From Holophagales bacterium (GTDB taxonomy: Bacteria > Acidobacteriota > Thermoanaerobaculia > UBA5066): DNA of 64,000 bases. The DNA lies in contig JADKBZ010000001.1 in the NCBI GenBank assembly GCA_016714815.1, positions 1-64,000 on the forward strand. Reading direction: 5' to 3'. The notes beneath the pieces are model-generated. The model saw only the letters and a program-made list of their open reading frames with translations. It was not told the DNA's origin and ran no database searches. The first letter of the stretch is position 1. Each line of letters begins with the position of its first letter. The position numbers and the translations under genes are program-made. Shown here one piece after another: positions 27,652 through 35,544 of the stretch.

Positions 27652-29488
27652 GCTCGCCGCCCGGCGAGGCGCCGACGGCGGGCGCCGGGACGAAGCGGAA
27701 GAGACCGCGCCCGATCGTGGCGAGGTAGAGCCCCTCCGCGCGACGCGGATCGCCCGCCCAGCCCGCCACGAAGAGACCCCTTTCGGGGAGCGCGAGAACG
27801 ACGTCGGGGCCGCCGTCCGGCGCCCTGTAGAGGAGCCGTCCCTTCTCGGCCTCGACGTCGACGCCGATCGGCTCGGGCGGACGATAGGCGGAGGCACGGG
27901 GCCGGCCGAAGCCCCCGGTCAGCGAGCGGTTGGCGCCGCGCAGCGCCTCGAGGCCGAAGTCCCGCCCGTTCCACCAGAGGATCCGTCCGGACGAGCGGAC
28001 GGCGAGCGCCTCGACCCGGGCCCCGGGAGCGCGGCTCCAGAGGACCGCGTCGACCCTCGTCCGGAGCGTGCCGACGCGGGCCCAGGAACCGCCGCCGTCG
28101 CGCGACTCGAACGCTCCCGCGTCGGTGGCCGCGAAGAGCCGGCCGGCGCCGGCGGCCAGGCCGAGAACCGGAAGGTCGAGAACCCGTCCGAAAGGCTGGC
28201 CGGGAGCCTTCGCGAGCCAGAGGCCGTCGGGAGTCCCGGCGAGGAGGCGATCGCCGCTCGAAAGGAGCGCGCGGACCGTGGCGGCGGGAGAGGCCGCGAG
28301 CCGCTCCGCCTTCCCCGTCGCGGGCTCGAGCGCCCAGAGGCCGCCGCTCCCCCCGTCCGCGGCCCGGGCGACGACGACCGCCCCCGAGGCGGTGACGGCC
28401 ACCGCCGGGACGCGCGCCTCGGAGAGGCCCGCGTTCGACTCGGCGAGAGTGACGCCGCCGTCCTCGCTGCGAAGGACCCCCTCCGCCTCCGTCGCCACGA
28501 GGAGGACGGCGGGGCTCGACGGGTCGAAGAGGAGCCCGTTGACGACCGTCGTCTCTTTCGAGATGCGGTGAAAGCTCCGGCCTTCGTCCAGGCTCTCGAA
28601 GAGTCCTCCCGTCGTTCCGGCCAGGACCCGGGAGGGGTTGCGCGGGTCGCGCGTCACGACGTGCGTCCGCCGGTCGGTCAGGCCGTCCTTGTAGCGCTTC
28701 CAGGTCGCGGCCCCGTCCGTGGTCCGGTAGACCCAGCCGCACGTCGCCGCCCAGAGATCGTCGGGATCGGTCGGCGAGAAGTCGAGGTGGAAGACCTGGG
28801 TGTCCTCCACCATTCCGCCGGCGATCCGCTTCCACGTGCGGCCGAGGTCGGTCGACCGGAAGGGCTGGCGGTACGAACCCGTGTAGAGGACGCCCGGCTT
28901 CAGCGGGTGAAACGCGAGAAACGAGAGGCCGCTTCCCGGGTCGAGGGGAGGTTGCGAGGCGCGCCACGTGCCGCCGCCGTCCTCCGAGATCTCGAGGCCG
29001 GTGTCTCCGCCGACGGCGACGACCTTCCGCCCCTTCAGGACCGCGACCGCCACGACCCGGGCTTCCGAACGTTGCTCCCATCGCCTCACGACGGACCACG
29101 AGCGCGCTCCGTCGTCGGACCTCACGAGGAGGCCGCCCCGGACGACCCCGGTCAGCCCGGCCCAGAGAGTCCCGGCCCGCTGCGGATCGATGGTGAGCGA
29201 GGTGACCGAGTAACCCGGAAAGGGCGCCCCCCCCTGGGGTGAGGTCCAGCTCCGGCCGCCGTCCGTCGACCTGTAGACGCCTCCGAGGGCCGTCCCCACG
29301 AAGAAGACGCCCGGGGTCCGAGGCTCGGCCACGAGCGACTTCACCTCGGCGCCCGGGAGCGGGTAGCGGAGCCACGTTCCCCCCGGAGACGGGCTCTCTG
29401 GTCCGGCGGCGGCCCGAAGCGGAAGGGGGCAGGCGACGAGCGCGGCAGCCAGGAGCGCCGCGAACGGCTCAGCTCGCCGTCTTCGCAT
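27632..29488 (-). CDS. Secreted BNR/VPS10-like beta-propeller protein
   Basis: A 618-residue protein from ATG (complement 29486-29488) with a basic start and hydrophobic AALLAAALVACPLPLRAAAG signal peptide. Repeats of the Asp-box kind, YRSTDGGRSWTSP, VRSDDGARSWSVV, ISEDGGGTWRASQ, FRSTDLGRTWKRI, YRTTDGAATWKRY, occur about every 45-60 residues, as in sortilin/BNR propellers. No catalytic glycosidase residues could be assigned. It is probably exported to the periplasm or outside. A much larger relative lies at 57263. The start overlaps the FmdB-like gene by 20 bases. Confidence 0.8.
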   Translation of the reverse strand: MRRRRAEPFAALLAAALVACPLPLRAAAGPESPSPGGTWLRYPLPGAEVKSLVAEPRTPGVFFVGTALGGVYRSTDGGRSWTSPQGGAPFPGYSVTSLTIDPQRAGTLWAGLTGVVRGGLLVRSDDGARSWSVVRRWEQRSEARVVAVAVLKGRKVVAVGGDTGLEISEDGGGTWRASQPPLDPGSGLSFLAFHPLKPGVLYTGSYRQPFRSTDLGRTWKRIAGGMVEDTQVFHLDFSPTDPDDLWAATCGWVYRTTDGAATWKRYKDGLTDRRTHVVTRDPRNPSRVLAGTTGGLFESLDEGRSFHRISKETTVVNGLLFDPSSPAVLLVATEAEGVLRSEDGGVTLAESNAGLSEARVPAVAVTASGAVVVARAADGGSGGLWALEPATGKAERLAASPAATVRALLSSGDRLLAGTPDGLWLAKAPGQPFGRVLDLPVLGLAAGAGRLFAATDAGAFESRDGGGSWARVGTLRTRVDAVLWSRAPGARVEALAVRSSGRILWWNGRDFGLEALRGANRSLTGGFGRPRASAYRPPEPIGVDVEAEKGRLLYRAPDGGPDVVLALPERGLFVAGWAGDPRRAEGLYLATIGRGLFRFVPAPAVGASPGGELSAPAR

Positions 29489-29885
29489 CGCCCCCCGAAC
29501 CGGCCGAGGTGCCGCCGGCCGTTCCGGATTTCGTCTCGCCGGAAGGCTTCGCCTCGCCGGAGGACTTGCTCTCACCCGGGGACTTGCTCTCGCCCGAGGG
29601 CTTTCCCTCGCCCGAGGCGCCGGCGTCTCCTGCCGGTTTCGAATCGCCGGAGGCCTTCGACTCGCCCGCGTCCGCGGCCCTCTTCCCGGAATCGGCCGAG
29701 CTCCCCGACCTCCCGTAGTCCGTCAGGTAGAAGCCCGACCCCTTGAACTGGACCGCCGGCGCCGACAGGAGCTTCTTGAGGGGACCGCCGCAGCTCTCGC
29801 AGATCGTCGGAAGGGGGTCCGAGAAGAGCATGATCGTTTCCGTAACGTGTCCGCACGACTCGCACCGGAATTCGTAGAGAGGCAT
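29469..29885 (-). CDS. FmdB-like zinc ribbon protein with low-complexity tail
   Basis: A 138-residue protein. MPLYEFRCESCGHVTETIML with a second CESCGG and LLSAPAVQFKGSGFYLTDYG is the FmdB/CxxC regulatory zinc-ribbon fold (about 1-60). The remaining 75 residues are a Ser/Gly/Lys/Glu/Pro repeat (GESKSPGESKSSGEAKPSGE). Disordered tails of this kind are common in the family in delta-proteobacteria and Acidobacteria. Function unknown. Confidence 0.82.
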   Translation of the reverse strand: MPLYEFRCESCGHVTETIMLFSDPLPTICESCGGPLKKLLSAPAVQFKGSGFYLTDYGRSGSSADSGKRAADAGESKASGDSKPAGDAGASGEGKPSGESKSPGESKSSGEAKPSGETKSGTAGGTSAGSGGDAKTAS

Positions 29886-29905
29886 GGAGAGCTCGACCTT
29901 CCTGC

Positions 29906-30718
29906 TTACGACGGCGGGGCGTAGCCGCCGCCGCTCGTGCTCCAGTGGATTTTCTTCACGGTGGTCCGGCTCGTCACGTCGCGCCGGGTGATCAGCTTCA
30001 GGACGAAGAATGCGTACAGGAGCTTGGCGTTGTGGCCCGCATCCGCCGGGCCGAGATGAACGAGCTCCCTGAGCGTCTTGGTGCCGTCGACATGCCGGAG
30101 GAGCCGTATCTCGGCCGCGTCGAGGACCACGTCGCCGATCTCCGAGGGGTTGTAGCAGGGGTCGAAGACCGTCCAGGACGGGCCGAGGAGGGAGATCAGG
30201 CGCCGCGCGTCCCGGACCGACTTGACGCCCGCGACGATCGCCTGCCGCGTCGGAATCTCGAGCTGGATGATCTCGTCCGTCCGGAACCGGCCGACGGCGA
30301 AAGTGACGGCCCCCTCCTCCCAGTCGAATACGGAATAGAGGAGGTCGCGGACCTGCCGCGTCACGGAGGCGACGAGCGTCTCCTTCGTCAGGAGGCCCAT
30401 GTCGACGAGGACTTCTCCGTGCCGCCGGGTCTCCTCCGCGGCACGCGCCTCGACGAGCCGCCTCACCGACGCGTCGAACTGTTCCTTCGTCAGGGCGCCG
30501 GAGCGGAGGAGGACGTTGCCGAGGGATTCCTCCCGATCGCTCGAGGTGGCGAAGATGACGTCGCCGTTCCAGAGGTAGATCTTCTTCTCCGCATCGCCCC
30601 GGCGCACGACCAGAACGCCGGGCACACGGTAGTGATGCACCGTCTGGAGGACCTCGGGAAGCGGAGTTTTCGAGAGGTCGCCGCGGAACTCGAAGCGGCT
30701 GTCCGTCACCGCCCCCAT
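29906..30718 (-). CDS. DUF4388 (PATAN-like) domain protein
   Basis: A 270-residue protein. ATG at complement 30716-30718 was chosen because it begins directly at the domain (MGAVTDSRFEFRGDLSKTPL). The DUF4388 core follows: PEVLQTVHHYRVPGVLVVRR, KKIYLWNGDVIFATSSDREE, SLGNVLLRSGALTKEQFDAS, DLLYSVFDWEEGAVTF. DUF4388 domains are thought to act in two-component and gliding-related signalling in Myxococcota and Acidobacteriota. The C-terminus reads ILDAAEIRLLRHVDGTKTLR-like helices. Divergent from the ketosynthase gene. Confidence 0.78.
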   Translation of the reverse strand: MGAVTDSRFEFRGDLSKTPLPEVLQTVHHYRVPGVLVVRRGDAEKKIYLWNGDVIFATSSDREESLGNVLLRSGALTKEQFDASVRRLVEARAAEETRRHGEVLVDMGLLTKETLVASVTRQVRDLLYSVFDWEEGAVTFAVGRFRTDEIIQLEIPTRQAIVAGVKSVRDARRLISLLGPSWTVFDPCYNPSEIGDVVLDAAEIRLLRHVDGTKTLRELVHLGPADAGHNAKLLYAFFVLKLITRRDVTSRTTVKKIHWSTSGGGYAPPS

Positions 30719-30797
30719 TGTACGGAAAACCGGAGCCAACCCGGCTGCTACCATCTCGGCCGATGGTCTTTCTGCCAGAATTGATGGTTTCTCCCGG

Positions 30798-32060
30798 ATG
30801 AGACGCCGCGTCGCGATCACCGGACTCGGCTGCGTCACCCCCCTCGGAAGCGGCTCGGGACCCTACCTCGACGGCCTGCGCACGGGCGCGTCCGGTGTCC
30901 GCCGCATCACCCTTTTCGATCCGGAAGGGCTGCCGGTGAAGATCGCCGGCGAGGCGCGGGGCTTCGACCCCGCCGACCACATCCCGGCCAAGGACGCCCG
31001 GCACGTCGCCCGCGTCGTCCCGATGGCGATCGCCGCGGCCGGAGAGGCGCTCTCCTCGGCCGGGATCGACCCGGAGCGCCTTTCGCTCCACGAGCGCCGC
31101 CGGATCGCCGTCCTCCTCGGCTCGGGGGGCGGACCGGTCGAGTTCTTCGAGAAGATGTACGGCCACTGGTACCGGGGCGAGCTGAAGAAGGCCTCGGTCT
31201 ACGCCATACCGACCGGCACCATCGGGACCCTCTCGTCGGAGATCTCGATGCGCTTCGGCCTCAAGGGGCCGTCGCACGTCGTTTCCACCGGCTGCACCTC
31301 CTCGGCCGACGCGCTCGGCTACGCCGCGAAGGCGATCCGGTACGGGGAGCGGGACGTCGTTCTCGCCGGAGGCGCCGACGCCGTCATCACGCCCGGCATC
31401 ATGACCGGCTTCGGCCTGATGCAGATCCTCGCCTCCTCCCGCCAGGAGGCGCCCGAGACGGCGAGCCGCCCCTTCGACGCGGGGCGGGACGGATTCGTCC
31501 TGGGCGAGGGCGCCTGGTTCTTCGTCCTCGAGGAGATGGAGAGGGCCCGCTCGCGCGGGGTGCGCCTCTGGGGCGAGATCCTCGGCTATGCCGCGACCTG
31601 CGACGCCTACCACCGCGTGAGGCTCGACGAGTCGGGAGAGGAGCCCGCCCGCGCGATGACCGAGGCGCTCGAGGATGCCGGCGTCGCCCCCACGGAGGTC
31701 GGTTACGTCCAGTACCACGGCACCGGGACCGAGCTGAACGACCGGATCGAGACCCGCGCCACGCGGATCGCGCTCGGCGCCCACGCGGACCGGACCCCCG
31801 GCAGCAGCGTGAAGAGCCAGATCGGGCACCCGCAGGGGGCCTCGGGAGCGGCCGGGCTCGCGGCGACCCTCCTCGCGCTGAATGCCGGGTTCCTCCCGCC
31901 GACGGCGAACCGGCAGACGCCCGACCCCGAATGCGACCTCGACTACGTTCCCCTCGCCTCCCGCGCCGCCGAGGTCGACGTCGCGCTCGTGAACGGGATC
32001 GCCTTCGGCTCGAAGAACAGCGCTCTCGTCGTGAGGACGGGCCGAGCCCTCGGAAGCTGA
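30798..32060 (+). CDS. Beta-ketoacyl-ACP synthase (FabF-type ketosynthase)
   Basis: A 420-residue condensing enzyme starting MRRRVAITGLGCVTPLGSGS. The active-site triad is Cys166 in VSTGCTSSADALGY, His307 in QYHGTGTELND and His344 in SQIGHPQGASGAAG, at the spacing of FabF. It makes C-C bonds by decarboxylative Claisen condensation. It is followed at seven bases by a methyltransferase and then a flavoprotein. No acyl carrier protein or malonyl transferase gene lies nearby, so it is either a housekeeping paralogue or part of a small natural-product operon. Confidence 0.88.
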   Translation: MRRRVAITGLGCVTPLGSGSGPYLDGLRTGASGVRRITLFDPEGLPVKIAGEARGFDPADHIPAKDARHVARVVPMAIAAAGEALSSAGIDPERLSLHERRRIAVLLGSGGGPVEFFEKMYGHWYRGELKKASVYAIPTGTIGTLSSEISMRFGLKGPSHVVSTGCTSSADALGYAAKAIRYGERDVVLAGGADAVITPGIMTGFGLMQILASSRQEAPETASRPFDAGRDGFVLGEGAWFFVLEEMERARSRGVRLWGEILGYAATCDAYHRVRLDESGEEPARAMTEALEDAGVAPTEVGYVQYHGTGTELNDRIETRATRIALGAHADRTPGSSVKSQIGHPQGASGAAGLAATLLALNAGFLPPTANRQTPDPECDLDYVPLASRAAEVDVALVNGIAFGSKNSALVVRTGRALGS

Positions 32061-32066
32061 CACGTC

Positions 32067-32750
32067 GTGAGCTTCCTCGTCCCGACGCGCGCCCCCTCCG
32101 ACGAGCTGCTCGACGGAGACGTGACGCCCGCCGAGGCCGAGGAGAGCCTCGCCGACATCGAGTGGATCCACCGCGCCCTCGGCGGCCGGGCGATCGTGAG
32201 GCGCCACCTCGTCCCGCTCCTCCTCTCCGTCCCGTCGCCGCGTCCGGTCCTCCTGGATCTCGGGGCCGGGAGCGGGCACGTGGGGCGCGCGCTCACCGGC
32301 GAGCTCTCCCGTCGCGGGCGAAAGCTCGTCGCGATCGACCTCGACCGGCAGCTCCTCCACGCGCACCTCTCGGCGGCGGGCCGGAGCGTCGCGGCCGACG
32401 CCCTTCGCCTCCCGCTGGCGGACCGCTCGGTCGACGTCGTCTCCTCCACCCTCTTCCTCCACCACTTCGACGAGGCGTCCGTCGCCGCGCTCCTCAGGGA
32501 GGCGGCGCGCGTCGCTCGGTTCGCCGTCGTCGCGCTCGACCTGACGCGTCACCGGGTGCCTCTCGCCATCAACGCGCTCCTCTCCCGCGTGGCCTACCGG
32601 AGCCCGATCACGCGCTTCGACGGGCGCGCGTCCGTCCTGCAGGCCTGGACGATTCCCGAGCTGCGGGCCATCGCCGCCCGGGCCCTCCCCGGCTCGCTCG
32701 TCAGGCTCGCCGGCCCCTTCGTCCAGGGGCTCCTCTGGAGGCGGACGTGA
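32067..32750 (+). CDS. SAM-dependent methyltransferase
   Basis: A 227-residue class I methyltransferase from GTG 32067. Motif I is PVLLDLGAGSGHVGRAL, acidic motif II KLVAIDLDRQLLHAHLSA, then DALRLPLADRSVDVVSSTLF. The start follows the ketosynthase stop by six bases and the flavoprotein start overlaps its TGA. In comparable operons the enzyme methylates a polyketide-like ring or chain; the substrate here is not known. Confidence 0.8.
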   Translation: MSFLVPTRAPSDELLDGDVTPAEAEESLADIEWIHRALGGRAIVRRHLVPLLLSVPSPRPVLLDLGAGSGHVGRALTGELSRRGRKLVAIDLDRQLLHAHLSAAGRSVAADALRLPLADRSVDVVSSTLFLHHFDEASVAALLREAARVARFAVVALDLTRHRVPLAINALLSRVAYRSPITRFDGRASVLQAWTIPELRAIAARALPGSLVRLAGPFVQGLLWRRT

Positions 32751-33877
32751 GCGGCCGTCCGCTCGACACCGTCATCGTCGGGGCGAGCCTCGCGGGGAGC
32801 GCCGCGGCGCTGGTCCTCTCGCGCTCCGGCGCCCGCGTCGCCGTCGTCGACAAGGCGGTCTTCCCCCGGCCGAAGACCTGCGGGGAGCTCTTCTCTCCCG
32901 ACGGCGTCGCCGCGCTCGCGCGGCTCGGCCTCGACGGAGAGGTCCGCGCCGCCGGGGCCGCGACGATCCGGCGTTTCGCCCTCGTCCGCCCCGACGGGGG
33001 GCGCGTTCGCGGCCGCCTCCCCGCCCCCGCCCTCTCCCTCAGCCGCGAGCGCCTCGACGCCCTCGTCCTCGACGGTGCCCGGCGCGCCGGCGCCGCCTTT
33101 CACCTCGGCGAGGCGGTGACGTCGGTCGAGGGGAGCCTCGCGGAGGGCTTCACCGTGAAGACCCCGGCACGGACGCTCGAGGCGCGGACGGTCCTCGGGG
33201 CGTGGGGGCGCTACTCGCCGCTCGACGGCCGCCTCGGCCGGCCCTTCTTCGGAACGCCCGCGCCCCTCTTCGGCTTCAAGAAGTTCCTCGCCGGAGCCTC
33301 CGGCTCCCGCCTCTCAGACCTCGTCACCCTCCACGTTTTCCGGGGCGGCTACCTCGGGCTGTCTCTCGTCGAGGAAGGGCGCGTCAGCCTCGGTGCCCTG
33401 GCGACCCCGGCCGTCGCCCAGGAGGCGCACCACGACTTCGACCATCTCCTGGCACGCCTCCGTGCCGAAAGCCCCGCCCTCGCGGCCGACCTCGACGGCC
33501 TCACCCCCGAGCCCGGGCCGGCGCTCGTCAGCGAACCGGTCCACCTCGGCCCGCGCGGTGCCACGTGGGGCGAGCTCCTCCTGGCCGGCGACGCGGCCGG
33601 CGTCGTCGACCCGTACACCGGCTCGGGAATGGCGCTCGCCCTCCGGACGGGCGAGGCGGCCGGAGCCCTTCTGGCCGACCATGCCGCGGGACGGTTCTCC
33701 GCGGCCGCCCTCCTCCCCGAGTGGTCCCGCCGGTGGCGGGCCGTCACGGGCTGCGTCTTCTTCTTTTCCCGCCTCTTCCGGCCGGTCTTCCTGGGTGGCC
33801 TCGCCACGCGCCTCGTCGTCCCGGCGACGGCTCCGCTGGCGGGCCTCGCGGCCCGCCTCACGCGCGGCCCGACCTGA
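32747..33877 (+). CDS. FAD-dependent oxidoreductase (geranylgeranyl-reductase-like family)
   Basis: A 376-residue flavoprotein from GTG 32747. Rossmann motif VIVGASLAGSAAALVLSRSG with VAVVDKAVFPRPKTCGE (the family PRxKxCG signature), and the second FAD motif GELLLAGDAAGVVDPYTGSG near 275-295. The C-terminal part is hydrophobic. It completes a ketosynthase-methyltransferase-oxidoreductase operon of overlapping genes. The substrate may be an isoprenoid or polyketide, but this is not determined. Confidence 0.82.
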   Translation: MSGRPLDTVIVGASLAGSAAALVLSRSGARVAVVDKAVFPRPKTCGELFSPDGVAALARLGLDGEVRAAGAATIRRFALVRPDGGRVRGRLPAPALSLSRERLDALVLDGARRAGAAFHLGEAVTSVEGSLAEGFTVKTPARTLEARTVLGAWGRYSPLDGRLGRPFFGTPAPLFGFKKFLAGASGSRLSDLVTLHVFRGGYLGLSLVEEGRVSLGALATPAVAQEAHHDFDHLLARLRAESPALAADLDGLTPEPGPALVSEPVHLGPRGATWGELLLAGDAAGVVDPYTGSGMALALRTGEAAGALLADHAAGRFSAAALLPEWSRRWRAVTGCVFFFSRLFRPVFLGGLATRLVVPATAPLAGLAARLTRGPT

Positions 33878-33886
33878 CGCGACGGT

Positions 33887-34561
33887 CTATTTCTTCTTCG
33901 GGGCCTTCTTCGGGGCCTTCTTCGATGCGGCCTTCGGCGCGGGCTTCGAGGGAGCCTTCCCCTTCTTCGTCGGCGCCTTCACGGCCTTCACGGCGCTCGC
34001 CGCCTTCGGGGCCTTCGCCGCCTTCTTCGGACCCTTCTTCGCGGCTTTCTTCTTCGGCGGGAAGAGCCCCGTACGGATCGTCTCGACCTGGGCGAGGTGG
34101 ACGAGGTCGTGGCCGGCGTAGAGGGTCACGATCGTCTCGATCGACTCCTCGCCCCGTTCGGAGTGGACCCCGACCCTGGCGAACGCCTCGTCGGGGAGCC
34201 GCGCGAGGAGCCCGATGTTCACGGCCCGGGCCATCTCGAAGTCGTACAGGAGCTCGTCCGTCGTCGCGTTCTCGAGGCCGAGCCTCTCGACGAAGAGATC
34301 CTGGTCGTACCCCTGGATCGCCGGCCTGTCGTGCGCGGCGATGAGCCGGTAACGCGACCCGAGAACGACCTCGCCGTCGGCGAGGTGGGCGATGATCTCC
34401 TTGATCGACCACTTGCCGGGGGCCGGTCGACGGGAGAGCTGCTTCTCGGTCAGCCCTTTCAGCAGCTTGCGGAGCATCTGCGGAGCGTCCGACATCGCCA
34501 GGAACGGGTCGTTCGTGCCGATCGCGTCGCGGTATCTGTCGGGGATCACGGGTCCTGCCAT
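33887..34561 (-). CDS. DinB-family protein with histone H1-like basic tail
   Basis: A 224-residue protein. ATG at complement 34559-34561 gives MAGPVIPDRYRDAIGTNDPF. Residues 10-165 fit a DinB four-helix bundle with metal-binding His (KEIIAHLADGEVVLGSRYR, LYAGHDLVHLAQVETIRTG). The last about 55 residues are Lys/Ala/Pro repeats (KKKAAKKGPKKAAKAPKAAS, ending KAPKKAPKKK). The tail resembles eukaryotic or bacterial H1-like proteins and probably binds DNA. Function of the fusion unknown. DinB proteins include thiol transferases and metal-dependent enzymes. Confidence 0.8.
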   Translation of the reverse strand: MAGPVIPDRYRDAIGTNDPFLAMSDAPQMLRKLLKGLTEKQLSRRPAPGKWSIKEIIAHLADGEVVLGSRYRLIAAHDRPAIQGYDQDLFVERLGLENATTDELLYDFEMARAVNIGLLARLPDEAFARVGVHSERGEESIETIVTLYAGHDLVHLAQVETIRTGLFPPKKKAAKKGPKKAAKAPKAASAVKAVKAPTKKGKAPSKPAPKAASKKAPKKAPKKK

Positions 34562-34641
34562 CTTCGATTCCTCCGTCTCCGGACATCCTATCGGAGGGAG
34601 GCCGGACGCGCAGCCGCCCACCCGTCTAGAATGCTCTTCTC

Positions 34642-35544
34642 GTGAAGATCGATCGACACCTCGTCGAAGCCCTGAACGACCTCCTGGCGCGCGCCTTCGC
34701 GGAGGACGGAGAGGACGTCACCACTCTCGCCGTCTTCGGCCCCAAGGCCCGCGTCGCGGGCGACGTCGTCTGCCGCGAGGCGGCCGTCGTCGCCGGCGCC
34801 GCGTTCCTGCCGCGCGTATTCGCCTTCTCCCACCCTCCCGCCTCGGTCGAGCTCCTCGTCGAGGACGGCGAGCGGGTCGACGCGGGGACCGTCCTCGCCC
34901 GGGTCGAAGGACCGGCGATCACGGTCCTGGCGGCCGAGAGGACCGCGCTCAACCTCATCCAGAGGCTGACGGGGATCGCGACCTCGACCCGCGCCTACGT
35001 CGACGCGCTCGAGGGGACGGCCGCGCGCCTTCTCGACACGCGCAAGACGACGCCGGGCCTGCGCGTCTTCGAGAAGTACGCCGTCCGGTGCGGCGGCGGC
35101 ACGAACCACCGGATGGGGCTTTCCGACGCCTTCCTCGTGAAGGACAACCACGCCGACGGCTGCGGCAGCCTCTGGGACGCGACGCGGCGCGCGACCGACT
35201 TCCGGGCGATGAACCGCTCCCTGAAGCGCTGCCTCCTCGAGGCCGAGGCGCGGACGCGCGACGAGGTCCACCAGGCGCTCGAGGCGGGAGCCGAGAGGAT
35301 CCTCCTCGACAACATGACGATTGCCGACATGAAGAAGGCCGTCGCCGACGTCGCGCTCTGGAACGAGGCGACCGGAGCCTCGGTGTCGACCGAAGCCTCG
35401 GGCGGAATGACCCTCGAGAAGGCCCGGAAGTCGGCCCTCGCGGGCGTCGACTTCGTCTCCGTCGGAGCGCTCACGCACTCGGTCCGGGCGGTCGACATCG
35501 CCCTCGACGTGAAGGTCGCCGCGGCACGGCGGAGCCGGAAGTGA
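34642..35544 (+). CDS. nadC: Nicotinate-nucleotide pyrophosphorylase (carboxylating)
   Basis: NadC converts quinolinate and PRPP to nicotinate mononucleotide in de novo NAD synthesis. The 300-residue protein shows EDGEDVTTLAVF, TALNLIQRLTGIATSTR, LDTRKTTPGLRVFEKYAVRC, GGGTNHRMGLSDAFLVKDNH and VSVGALTHSVRAVDIALDV, all NadC signatures. GTG 34642 was chosen; the upstream ATG at 34631 is out of frame. Overlaps nadB. Confidence 0.92.
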   Translation: MKIDRHLVEALNDLLARAFAEDGEDVTTLAVFGPKARVAGDVVCREAAVVAGAAFLPRVFAFSHPPASVELLVEDGERVDAGTVLARVEGPAITVLAAERTALNLIQRLTGIATSTRAYVDALEGTAARLLDTRKTTPGLRVFEKYAVRCGGGTNHRMGLSDAFLVKDNHADGCGSLWDATRRATDFRAMNRSLKRCLLEAEARTRDEVHQALEAGAERILLDNMTIADMKKAVADVALWNEATGASVSTEASGGMTLEKARKSALAGVDFVSVGALTHSVRAVDIALDVKVAAARRSRK

